From Actinophytocola sp. (lineage in GTDB: Bacteria; Actinomycetota; Actinomycetes; Mycobacteriales; Pseudonocardiaceae), in contig WHTY01000001.1 in NCBI GenBank assembly GCA_009377475.1, positions 62,001-126,000 on the forward strand: a stretch of 64,000 nt of DNA. The letters run 5' to 3'. This document shows, piece by piece, positions 1 through 11,498 of the stretch. The position numbers were made by a program, and so were the translations under genes. The notes beneath the pieces are model-generated. The model saw only the letters and a list, made by a program, of their open reading frames with translations, ran no database searches and was not told the DNA's origin. Each line of letters starts with the position of its first letter. Position 1 is the stretch's first letter.

Positions 1-60
1 GACGTTCAGGCCGCTGTGTTCGGCAGTCAGGACGCTGTATCTAGCACTCCAGATACCGGG
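1..60. repeat. 21-bp-period tandem repeat, family B (partial array)
   Basis: About two and a half degenerate units built around a GCTGTGTTC...CAGTCAGGAC core, running into the left window edge. The period is 21 bp. The same family recurs at 28901-28963, 29734-29849, 55342-55429 and, within a gene, at 58030-58079. Reading frames across it are not supported. Confidence 0.6.
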
Positions 61-81
61 CCGCCACCCGACTGCGCGGGC

Positions 82-603
82 TCACAACCGGGTGAACGGC
101 TCCGCGTAGGCGAACTCGCCCCGTAGCGCGGGGTCGTATGTGGCCAGCGTGCGGACCTGGAAGTACTCGCCCCATGCCGGATCTGGTGGGGTGATGCCGT
201 ACTCACCACTGGCGCGGAAACCGTATCGGCGATAGTAATCGGGGCTACCGAGCAGAGCCACCAGGGGTTCGGCCAGTGCGTCCGCCGCGCCAAGAACGGT
301 GTGAACGAGTGCCAGGCCTACACCACGCCGCTGCTGATCCGGCTGCACGCTGAGCGGTCCGAGCCCCAAGACGGGGGCGCCGTCGAGGCAAGCCCGGGTA
401 CAGACGACGTGCCCGATGACCTCGCCTTCGCCGCCGAGCGCTACGAGCGACAGCGGTGGCAGCCAGCCAGCGCATTGACGCAGTTCATCAAGCAGGGTGA
501 CCTCGACGGGAACCGGAGTGTCTGGTGCGGCGAAGGCCGCTGCGGTAACAGCTCGAACCGCGGGTACGTCGGTGTCTCTTTCACGTCGTACCAGCACCGG
601 CAC
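82..603 (-). CDS. GNAT family N-acetyltransferase
   Basis: Predicted acetyl-CoA-dependent N-acetyltransferase of about 173 residues; substrate unknown. The acetyl-CoA-binding motif A is visible as LGPLSVQPDQQRRGVGLALV, followed by the motif-B region LLGSPDYYRRYGF, which resembles the YhbS-like subgroup. The frame stays open upstream to 723, but that extension is low in family-like sequence, so I chose the GTG at 603, just before VLVRRERDTDVPAVR where the GNAT fold begins. It is separated from hsaB by a tandem repeat array and shows no operon link to the steroid genes. Confidence 0.8.
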   Translation of the reverse strand: MPVLVRRERDTDVPAVRAVTAAAFAAPDTPVPVEVTLLDELRQCAGWLPPLSLVALGGEGEVIGHVVCTRACLDGAPVLGLGPLSVQPDQQRRGVGLALVHTVLGAADALAEPLVALLGSPDYYRRYGFRASGEYGITPPDPAWGEYFQVRTLATYDPALRGEFAYAEPFTRL

Positions 604-690
604 AGTCTGGCGACCGTCGCCATCTCCCGACAACGGAATTTGGACGGAGGCTTTCCAAGCAACGCGGAACACGCGGCACCAGAAGTCGGA

Positions 691-827
691 ACTCGCGACG
701 TCGGAACGCGGGACTTGCGGCACCGAAAGTCGGGACTCGCGGCTAGCAGGGTGAAACTCGCGCCAGATACGGTGAAACTCGCGGCTAGCAGGGTGAAACT
801 CGCGGCGAATACGGTGAGACTCGCGCG
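691..827. repeat. 21-bp-period tandem repeat, family A
   Basis: Five to six units beginning ACTCGCG and ending GGTGAA or GTCGGG. The four units from 735 to 818 are each exactly 21 bp; the two before them are about 22 bp. The array ends immediately before the hsaB stop codon and fills the gap between hsaB and the GNAT gene. Related arrays lie at 40817-40890 and, in the opposite orientation, 43067-43130. Confidence 0.85.
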
Positions 828-4364
<3,537 letters not shown>

Positions 4365-4365
4365 C

Positions 4366-5983
4366 TTAAGAGTAGAACATGTTCTCGTTTTTGTCAGCGT
4401 CTCCCTTGGAGACCCCCGCGACAGCGCTGTGTTTGCCAGCTCTACGCCCGGAGAACACGCAGTCGGCCAGCGACAACCCGCTGACGTAGGAGCGAGAACA
4501 GATTCCCACAGCGGACCTGCCCGCCGCGTAGAGACCGTCTACGGCCGCGCCGTCCGGCCGCCGCACCGCGCCGGTGTCCTCGTCGACGACGAGGCCGCCG
4601 AGGGTCAACATCGGACACGGATAGCCCAGGCTGGGCCGCACCGAGACGTCGATGAGCGAGAACGGCGCTCGCAAGCCGGACGAACTCGGCAGGCTTGCCC
4701 ATCGGGTCCGGTTCGCCCGCCTCGGCGGCGGCGTTGTGGGCCGCGACGGTCGCCGCGAGCCCGGTCGGATCGACACCGGCGCGAGCGGCCACACCCGCGA
4801 GCGTGCGGTCGCGCACCCGACCGCGTGAGAGCAGGTACCACGCCTGGAGCAGTTGGAACCACTGCGCCTCGCCCCGCACGGTCCGCCGAGCGGCCGCGAT
4901 GACGTCGTCGTCCACCAGCAGCCAGCCGCTGCCGTTGTGCCTGGTAATCAGAGCATCGCCGATGGCAGCGCCGTAGCGGGACTCGTCGATCACCCGCGCG
5001 CCTTGGGCGTCCACGATGAGCCCGCCGAGGAAGGCACTCGGTGGGGTAATGAACCGCCACGCCGAGACGCGGTCGAGGTGAGCGACGTCACCGCCGACGT
5101 CGTGGCCCATCGTGATGCCGGACCCGTCGTCGCCCGCCGTGCCCAGCGCCAGTCCACCCCGGTAGCGGGGTGCGTGCTCGCGCATCATCTGCCGGTTGGC
5201 GACAAACCCGCCTGCTGCGATGACGACGCCGCTGCGGGCGGTGATCGTGGTCGACTCGGTGCTCGTACGTTCGATGCCATCGACCTGGCGTTGGAGCTGT
5301 TTGCGCAGGCCAGGGACGTACAGTCCCGGCTTGACCGCGAGCTTCGCCAGTCTGCGGTGGGCCCGTCTTGCCGGGCCACGCACGGTGTCGGCCTCGACGC
5401 CGGTGACCCGGCCGTCGTCGTCGGTGAGCAGCCGCCGTACGCGGGTCTGTGGCAGCACCCGCACGCCCGCACGCCGCGCGGCCTCCGCGAGCGCGCTGAA
5501 CAGCACCTTTTCGGAGGTGCCTCGACCGTGCGCGCGGTGCCCGCGTGGCACCGGCGGCGCGACGTCGCGAAACCCGCCGGACGCTTCGCTACCCGAGTAG
5601 TACAGGTAGAACTCGTTATTGGGATACGACGTCTTGTACGGGCACGGCGTCGCGTCGAACGGCACGCCCTGCTGCTCAAGCCAGGTGAGCGAGTCTGCGC
5701 TGTCCTTGCAGAACGCGCGCAGCGTCTCGGGCGAGACGACGTCGCCGACCTCGCGTTCCAGATAGGCGTACATGGCGTCCGGCGTATCGTCGACACCCGC
5801 TGTACGCTGCTGGTTTGTGCCTCCTCCCGCGTAGATCACACCCCCACTGAGCGCCGTCGCGCCGCCACCGGAGAACCGGTCGATCAGCAGCACGTCGGCT
5901 CCGGCGTTGGCGGCTTCGATCGCCGCGCACGCCCCGGCCGCACCGAATCCGACAACCACCACATCGGCCACGTCGTTGTCCAT
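4366..5983 (-). pseudogene. Kst4D-like 3-oxosteroid 4-dehydrogenase, frameshifted
   Basis: FAD flavoprotein resembling 3-keto-5-alpha-steroid delta-4 dehydrogenases (Rhodococcus Kst4D, Comamonas TesI), which would introduce the C4-C5 double bond. The N-terminus has the dinucleotide motif VVGFGAAG, then TSYPNNEFYLYYSG. After KPAEFVR near 4660-4675 the first frame turns into arginine-rich nonsense and stops at 4442. The frame one base later continues with a normal C-terminus (APFSLIDVS, LGGLVVDEDTG, GLYAAGRSAVGICS, SGLSLADCVFSGRRAG) to a stop at 4366. Joining the two frames gives about 538 residues, so a single-base insertion or a sequencing error is likely. The gene is divergent from kstD, with KstR boxes between them. 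Confidence 0.75.
4373..4386 (-). promoter_or_regulatory. KstR box upstream of hsaA
   Basis: TAGAACATGTTCTC fits the KstR operator pattern TNNAACNNGTTNNA except for the last base. It begins 8 bases upstream of the hsaA GTG and lies inside the restored 3' end of the Kst4D-like frame (residues MFYS). It probably marks an internal promoter for hsaADCB. Confidence 0.85.
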
Positions 5984-6001
5984 AGCCGTTCAGCCTAGAA
6001 C

Positions 6002-6015
6002 TGAAACACGTTCTC
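6002..6015 (-). promoter_or_regulatory. KstR box upstream of the Kst4D-like gene
   Basis: TGAAACACGTTCTC keeps the AAC..GTT core. It lies 18 bases upstream of the Kst4D-like ATG in the divergent gap with kstD, and most likely controls the minus-strand unit. Confidence 0.8.
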
Positions 6016-6100
6016 GTCCATCTGTCAGCTGTCGTCGCTTGAGTTCGATCACCCGACTCGACCCGTGCGCGAAGCCCACACCGTGGGCTACCCTAGAAAC

Positions 6101-6114
6101 TAGAACATGTTCTC
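6101..6114 (+). promoter_or_regulatory. KstR box upstream of kstD
   Basis: TAGAACATGTTCTC, identical to the hsaA box, sits 81 bases before the kstD ATG. It probably governs the kstD-kshA-kshB operon. Two boxes about 100 bp apart share this divergent promoter region. Confidence 0.87.
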
Positions 6115-6195
6115 ATCTAGAGTGACGCAAGACGGAGCACCGGACCGCTCTTCGCTGCAACACGTTACAGCGTTGAGCCGAGCACAAGGAGCAGC

Positions 6196-7923
6196 ATGGC
6201 GGCAGGCGACGAGAGCAACGCCGAGTTCGACGTCATCGTCGTCGGCAGCGGCGCGGCCGGCATGACGGCCGCGCTGGCCGCCGCGCACCAGGGACTCCGC
6301 ACGGTGATCGTGGAGAAGGCGGCGACGTTCGGCGGCTCCACCGCGCGCTCGGGCGGCGGTGTGTGGATCCCGGACAACGAGGCGCTGCGGGCAGCGGGCA
6401 TCACCGATTCGATGGACGACGCCCGCACCTACCTGCACACCATCATCGGCGAGCACGGCGACCCCGCGCGGATCGACACGTACCTCGATCGCGGCCCTGA
6501 GGTCATCTCGTTTCTGCAGCGCAACACACCGTTGCGGTTGCAGTGGGTGCCCGGATATTCGGACTACTACCCGGAGGCGCCGGGCGGTCGCTCGCACGGC
6601 CGTTCCGTAGAACCGGTGCCGTTCGACGGCACCAAATTGGGTGACGACCTGGCCACGCTGGCGGCGGACTACGGCAAGTCGCCGCGCAACCTCGTCGTCA
6701 CGCAGGCCGACTTCCGGTTGCTGAACCTGATCGCCCGCCACCCGCGCGGACCGCTGCGAGCGCTGCGGCTCGCGCGGCGTTGGCTCAAGGCGACGACGCT
6801 CCGGCAACGCCTACTCGGCAGGGGCCAGGCGCTCGCCGCGTCGCTGCGGGTGGGGCTCACCCAGGCGGGCGTGCCGGTGTGGCTGGACACCCCGCTCGTG
6901 GCACTGACCAGCGAGGACGACGTCGTCACCGGCATCATCGTCCGGCAGGGCGACACCGAGCGCAACCTGATCGCGCGCCGGGGCGTTGTCATCACATCGG
7001 GCGGTTTCGAGCACAACCAGGAGATGCGTACGAAGCACCAGCGGGCACCGATCGGCACCGAGTGGACCACCGGCGCGCCGAGCAACACCGGTGACGGCAT
7101 CCGCGCTGGTCAGGAGCTCGGGGCGGCGGTCGAGTTCATGTCGGACGCCTGGTGGGGGCCGTCAATCCCGCTGCCCGGTGGGCCGTGGTTCTGCCTCGCG
7201 GAGCGGTCGCTGCCGGGCAGCATCATGGTCAACGGCCGTGGCGAGCGGTTCGTCAACGAGTCCGCGCCCTACGTCGATGCCACGCACGCGATGTACGGCG
7301 GCGAGTTCGGCCAGGGCGACGGGCCCGCCGAGAACATGCCGACGTGGCTGATCTTCGACCAGCGCTACCGCAACCGGTACCTGTTCGCCGGGGTCGGGCC
7401 GCGTCAGCCGCTGCCGGGCCGCTGGTTCAAGAACGGTGCGATCCGCCGCGCGCCGACGTTGGCCGCGCTCGCCGACGCCATCGACGTCCCGGCCGAAGCC
7501 CTGACCAGCACGGTCGAGCGGTTCAACGGCTTCGCCGCCGAAGGCCGCGACCCCGACTTCGACCGGGGCGCCAGCGCCTACGACCACTACTACGGCGACC
7601 CGCGCAACCGGCCCAACCCGAGCCTGGGGCAAATGATCAGCGCGCCGTTCTACGCCGCGAAGCTGGTGCCCGGCGACCTGGGCACCAAAGGCGGACTCAA
7701 GACCGACGCCCGGGCCAGGGTGTTGCGCGACGACGGCAGTGTCATCGCGGGCCTGTACGCGGCGGGCAACGCGAGCACGCCCGTCATGGGCCACACCTAC
7801 GCCGGCCCCGGCGCGACCATCGGACCCGCCATGGTGTTCGGCTACCTCGCCGCGCACGACCTGGCAGCGACCACAGGGACCACCGCACCCGCACTCGCCG
7901 ATCACGACGGAGGACTGTCATGA
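6196..7923 (+). CDS. kstD: 3-ketosteroid delta-1-dehydrogenase (KstD)
   Basis: FAD enzyme, 575 residues, that introduces the C1-C2 double bond into 3-keto-4-ene steroids. Together with 9-alpha-hydroxylation this opens ring B. The FAD motif GSGAAGM lies at residues 17-23, followed by ARSGGGVWIP, GYSDYYPEAPGGR (the family active-site Tyr region), STPVMGHTY and a C-terminal GPGATIGPAM. Length and sequence match actinobacterial KstD. A clear Shine-Dalgarno AAGGA lies 5 bases before the ATG. Its TGA overlaps the kshA ATG (ATGA), so it heads a tightly coupled operon. Confidence 0.95.
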   Translation: MAAGDESNAEFDVIVVGSGAAGMTAALAAAHQGLRTVIVEKAATFGGSTARSGGGVWIPDNEALRAAGITDSMDDARTYLHTIIGEHGDPARIDTYLDRGPEVISFLQRNTPLRLQWVPGYSDYYPEAPGGRSHGRSVEPVPFDGTKLGDDLATLAADYGKSPRNLVVTQADFRLLNLIARHPRGPLRALRLARRWLKATTLRQRLLGRGQALAASLRVGLTQAGVPVWLDTPLVALTSEDDVVTGIIVRQGDTERNLIARRGVVITSGGFEHNQEMRTKHQRAPIGTEWTTGAPSNTGDGIRAGQELGAAVEFMSDAWWGPSIPLPGGPWFCLAERSLPGSIMVNGRGERFVNESAPYVDATHAMYGGEFGQGDGPAENMPTWLIFDQRYRNRYLFAGVGPRQPLPGRWFKNGAIRRAPTLAALADAIDVPAEALTSTVERFNGFAAEGRDPDFDRGASAYDHYYGDPRNRPNPSLGQMISAPFYAAKLVPGDLGTKGGLKTDARARVLRDDGSVIAGLYAAGNASTPVMGHTYAGPGATIGPAMVFGYLAAHDLAATTGTTAPALADHDGGLS

Positions 7924-9065
7924 CCGCAACCGATCCCGGGTTCCGCACCATCGACGTCGGCACCGCGCCGACCCGGTTCGCCCGGGGCTGGCACTGCATC
8001 GGCCTCGCCAAGGACTACAAGGACGGCAAGCCGCACGCGATCAACGCCTTCGGCACGAAGCTCGTCGTCTTCCAAGGCGGGGACGGAAAGCTCAACGTGC
8101 TGGACGGTTTCTGCCGCCACATGGGCGGCGACCTGACACAAGGGACGGTCAAGGGCAACGAAATCGCCTGCCCGTTCCACGACTGGCGCTGGGGCGGCGA
8201 CGGCAAGTGCAAGTCCATTCCATACGGCAAGCGCGTGCCGCTGCGTGCGCGTACGCGGTCGTGGCTGACCTGCGAAGAGAACGAGCAGCTGTTCATCTGG
8301 CACGACCCGCAGGGCCGTCCGCCCGGCGACGAGTTGGCGATCCCGCGCATCGACGGCGTCTTCGGCGACGACTGGAGCAATTGGACCTGGGACTCGATCC
8401 TCATTGATGGGTCACATTGTCGGGAGATTGTGGACAACGTCGTCGACATGGCCCACTTCTTCTACATCCACTTTGGATTCCCGACGTACTTCAAGAACGT
8501 CTTCGAGGGGCACATCGCGTCGCAGTACCTCAACACCAAGGGGCGCCCGGACGTCGATGAGGGCAACTACGGCGGCGCGGAGAACCTGTTGCGGTCCGAG
8601 GCGCACTACTACGGCCCCTCGTACATGATCAACCACCTGCACAACACGTGGAACGGCATCGAGATCGACAACGTGTTGATCAACTGCCATTACCCCGTCA
8701 CGCACGACTCCTTCGTGTTGCAGTGGGGCGTGAAGGTGAAGAAGCTGCCAGGACTGTCCGACGAGCAGGCGGACAAGGTGGCGGGCAAGTTCGCCAAGAA
8801 CGTCGGGAAGGGGTTCCTGCAGGACGTCGAGATCTGGAAGAACAAGACCAGGATCGACAACCCACTGCTGTGCGAAGAGGACGGTCCCGTCTACCAGCTG
8901 CGGCGGTGGTACGAGCAGTTCTATGTGGACGCCGAAGAGGTCACGGAAGACATGGCGCGCCGCTTCGAGTTCGAAGTGGACACCTCGCACGCGGTCGAGG
9001 CGTGGGAGGCGGAGGTCGCGGCGAACCTCGCCGCCAAGCAGGACGCGCAGGAAACCGGGGTGTGA
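7920..9065 (+). CDS. kshA: 3-ketosteroid 9-alpha-hydroxylase oxygenase (KshA)
   Basis: Rieske non-haem iron oxygenase, 381 residues, that hydroxylates C9 of 3-ketosteroids using electrons from KshB. The Rieske cluster ligands are visible as Cys65/His67 (CRHMGG) and Cys84/His87 (CPFHDW). The mononuclear iron site includes His179 and His184 within NVVDMAHFFYIHF. The start overlaps the kstD stop. Downstream lie a small Cys-containing protein and then kshB, so oxygenase and reductase are in one operon, unlike M. tuberculosis, where kshA and kshB are far apart. Confidence 0.96.
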   Translation: MTATDPGFRTIDVGTAPTRFARGWHCIGLAKDYKDGKPHAINAFGTKLVVFQGGDGKLNVLDGFCRHMGGDLTQGTVKGNEIACPFHDWRWGGDGKCKSIPYGKRVPLRARTRSWLTCEENEQLFIWHDPQGRPPGDELAIPRIDGVFGDDWSNWTWDSILIDGSHCREIVDNVVDMAHFFYIHFGFPTYFKNVFEGHIASQYLNTKGRPDVDEGNYGGAENLLRSEAHYYGPSYMINHLHNTWNGIEIDNVLINCHYPVTHDSFVLQWGVKVKKLPGLSDEQADKVAGKFAKNVGKGFLQDVEIWKNKTRIDNPLLCEEDGPVYQLRRWYEQFYVDAEEVTEDMARRFEFEVDTSHAVEAWEAEVAANLAAKQDAQETGV

Positions 9066-9469
9066 CGGTGTCGACCGAGGCGCAGGACACGTTCACCGGT
9101 GGCCGAACGACGTTCGGCGAGCCGGACGTGCGTGCCGACACGCTCGCCGACCGCGCGGATTTCCTGACTAGGCGGCTCACCCCCGTGTCGTGTCGGTCCT
9201 GCGGCACCGAGGTGCTGGTGCGCAAGAACAGCGAGCAGCACACCAGCATCCAGTGGACGTCCGATCCGGCGAGCAGTTGCCCGCGGTATGCGGACGAGGC
9301 CGCCCGGGGCGGCAACACCGCGCTGCTGGACACCTGCATCGAGCTGTCGGCGAGCATCGCGACGGCGGCTGCCGAGGGGGCGGTGCCGATTGGTGAGGAG
9401 GGTTCACGGGACGGAACGCGAGCGGACCACTCGCAGGTCCGAACCCCCGAGCACCGGGAGGGCGCGTGA
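9062..9469 (+). CDS. small Cys-containing protein between kshA and kshB
   Basis: A 135-residue protein of unknown function. The N-terminal half contains SCRSCGTEVLVRKNSEQHTS, with a CxxC pair and one more Cys about 30 residues later (SSCPRYAD), which could bind zinc or iron. The C-terminal tail is polar and low in structure. The GTG at 9062 overlaps the kshA stop (GTG at 9068 is an alternative), and its own stop overlaps the kshB GTG. From memory, M. tuberculosis also has a small unknown gene after kshA (Rv3527), so it may be a conserved partner. The role could be assembly, electron transfer or scaffolding; none is shown by the sequence. Confidence 0.7.
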   Translation: MTVSTEAQDTFTGGRTTFGEPDVRADTLADRADFLTRRLTPVSCRSCGTEVLVRKNSEQHTSIQWTSDPASSCPRYADEAARGGNTALLDTCIELSASIATAAAEGAVPIGEEGSRDGTRADHSQVRTPEHREGA

Positions 9470-10533
9470 CCGAACCGGAGCTCCCGGACACCGGCTTCCA
9501 CCGGCTGCGCGTCGCCCGTGTCGTGGCCGAGACGCCGGACGCCTGCTCACTGGAACTCGAGGTGCCCGAGGACCTGGCCGACAAGTTCCATCACAAGTCG
9601 GGGCAGTTCCTGACGCTGCGGATCCCCAGCGACCGCACCGGCTCGGTCGGCCGCTGCTACTCGCTGTGTAGCGCGCCGTGCGAAGACGGTCCGCTCAAGG
9701 TCGCCGTCAAGCGGGTGCGGGACGGCTACGGATCGAACTGGCTGTGCGACAACGCCGCCGAGGGCATGGCGCTGGAGGTTTTGCCGCCCGCCGGGGTGTT
9801 CACGCCGAAGTCGCTGGACACCGACCTGCTGCTACTCGCGGGCGGCAGCGGGATCACGCCGATCATGTCGATCCTGAAGTCGGTGCTGGCCGAGGGCACC
9901 GGCCGGCTCACGCTGCTCTACGCCAACCGGGACGAACGCTCGGTGATCTTCGCCGACGAGCTGACCGAACTGGCGGCGCAGCACCCGGACCGGCTGACGG
10001 TCGTGCACTGGCTGGAGTCCGTGCAGGGGTTGCCGTCCGTGTCGCAACTCGCCGCGCTCGCAGCGCCGTGGGCCGGGCGGGAGACCTTCATCTGCGGCCC
10101 GAGCGAGTTCATGGCTGCCGCGTCCGCAGCACTGTCCGAACTCGACGTCAATCGTAAACGTGTCCACCTCGAGCGGTTTGTTTCGTTGTCCCGCAATCCG
10201 TTCGAGGTCGAGGACACTGTGGACGCTTCCGCCGAGTCCACCCAGGACAACGATGAGGCGCCGACACGGCTCGACGTCGAGCTCGACGGTGAGCGGCACA
10301 GCTTCGCCTGGCCCCGGCAGCGCAAACTCCTCGACTTTCTGCTCGAAAAGGGGCTCGACGCGCCGTACTCCTGCCGGGAGGGCGCGTGCAGCGCGTGCGC
10401 CTGCCGGATCACGTCCGGCGAGGTGAAGATGCTGAACAACGAGGTACTGGAACCGGTGGACTTGGACGAGGGCATCGTGCTTGCCTGCCAGTCGGTGCCC
10501 GTCACCGACGACGTGTCCGTCAGCTACGAGTGA
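9466..10533 (+). CDS. kshB: 3-ketosteroid 9-alpha-hydroxylase reductase (KshB)
   Basis: NADH-dependent reductase of KshA, 355 residues. Domains in order: FAD-binding barrel (RCYSLCS at 63-69), NAD-binding domain (AGGSGITP at 125-132, CGPSEFM at 210-216), and a C-terminal plant-type [2Fe-2S] ferredoxin domain with Cys303, Cys308, Cys311 and Cys341. This order matches known KshB. The GTG start overlaps the preceding stop (GTGA). It is encoded directly after the oxygenase and the small Cys protein, which supports co-translation. Confidence 0.95.
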   Translation: MTEPELPDTGFHRLRVARVVAETPDACSLELEVPEDLADKFHHKSGQFLTLRIPSDRTGSVGRCYSLCSAPCEDGPLKVAVKRVRDGYGSNWLCDNAAEGMALEVLPPAGVFTPKSLDTDLLLLAGGSGITPIMSILKSVLAEGTGRLTLLYANRDERSVIFADELTELAAQHPDRLTVVHWLESVQGLPSVSQLAALAAPWAGRETFICGPSEFMAAASAALSELDVNRKRVHLERFVSLSRNPFEVEDTVDASAESTQDNDEAPTRLDVELDGERHSFAWPRQRKLLDFLLEKGLDAPYSCREGACSACACRITSGEVKMLNNEVLEPVDLDEGIVLACQSVPVTDDVSVSYE

Positions 10534-10543
10534 GGAGCAGCCC

Positions 10544-11401
10544 ATGCCCATCGATCCCGCCGTCGCGGTCGGAGCGAACCTCGGCGAGACGTCGTTCTCC
10601 TGGGAGCCGTCCGATGTGCTGCTGTATCACCTCGGGATCGGGGCGGGCGCCGACCCGGTGAACCCGACCGAGCTGCGTTACGCCTACGAGCAGGATCTGC
10701 GGGTGCTGCCGAGCTTCGCCACCGTGGCTCCCAACCTGCGCACGTACGAGCCGCCGTCGGTGACGTTTCCCGGGATCGACATCGACCTGGCCAAGGTGGT
10801 GCACGGCAACCAGGCGGTCACCGTGCACCGGCCGATCCCGACCTCGGGCAAAGCCACCGCGCGGGGCAGGATCGCCGGCGTCTACGACAAAGGCAAGGCG
10901 GCGGTGATCGTGCAGGAGACCGAGGTGGTGGATGAAGAGGACAGTCCGCTCTGGACGGCACGGTCGAGCATTTTCGCCCGGGGTGAGGGCGGTTTTGGCG
11001 GCGAGCGGGGCCCCTCGGAGAAGGTGCCGTTGCCGGATCGTTCGCCGGACGCCGTCGTCTCGACGCCGACGTTGCCGCAGCAGGCGTTGCTGTACCGGCT
11101 GTGCGGGGACCGCAACCCGCTGCACGCCGACCCGGCGTTCGCGAAAGCGGCGGGCTTCGACCGGCCGATTCTGCACGGGCTGTGTACGTACGGCATCGTC
11201 GCGAAGGCCGTCACCGACCTGATGCTGAGCGGCGATCCGCACCGGGTGCTGTCCTGGTCGGCGAAGTTCGCGGGCGTGGTCATTCCAGGCGAAACGCTGC
11301 GCACCAGCGTGTGGGCCGACGGCGACCGGTACCTGGTCACGGCGCATTCGGTGGAGCGCGATGCGACGGTGCTCGCCGACGGCGTGCTCGTGGCGCGGTA
11401 A
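10544..11401 (+). CDS. MaoC-like enoyl-CoA hydratase (ChsH3/Rv3538 type)
   Basis: Double hot-dog 2-enoyl-CoA hydratase, 285 residues. The C-terminal hydratase-2 motif is visible as YRLCGDRNPLHADPAFAKAAGF, followed by PILHGLCTYG. Upstream regions such as LLYHLGIGAGADPVNPTELRYAYE are typical of the MaoC proteins next to kstD in mycobacteria (Rv3538, called ChsH3 there). It is proposed to hydrate a CoA-activated steroid side-chain intermediate. The Shine-Dalgarno GAGGAG precedes the ATG, which follows kshB by 10 bases, so it is the last gene of the kstD operon. The exact substrate is inferred. Confidence 0.85.
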   Translation: MPIDPAVAVGANLGETSFSWEPSDVLLYHLGIGAGADPVNPTELRYAYEQDLRVLPSFATVAPNLRTYEPPSVTFPGIDIDLAKVVHGNQAVTVHRPIPTSGKATARGRIAGVYDKGKAAVIVQETEVVDEEDSPLWTARSSIFARGEGGFGGERGPSEKVPLPDRSPDAVVSTPTLPQQALLYRLCGDRNPLHADPAFAKAAGFDRPILHGLCTYGIVAKAVTDLMLSGDPHRVLSWSAKFAGVVIPGETLRTSVWADGDRYLVTAHSVERDATVLADGVLVAR

Positions 11402-11498
11402 ACGGCGCCGCGGGGTCGACGTCGTGGGCGCTGCCCCGACCGCCCGACTCCGCTGAACCCCGACACAGGTCCCCGCTGACCGCGTACCCTCGCGCACC

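Noticed and set aside
691..827. Possible CRISPR array
   Set aside because: Units are contiguous 21-bp repeats without 30-bp spacers, and no cas gene is present.
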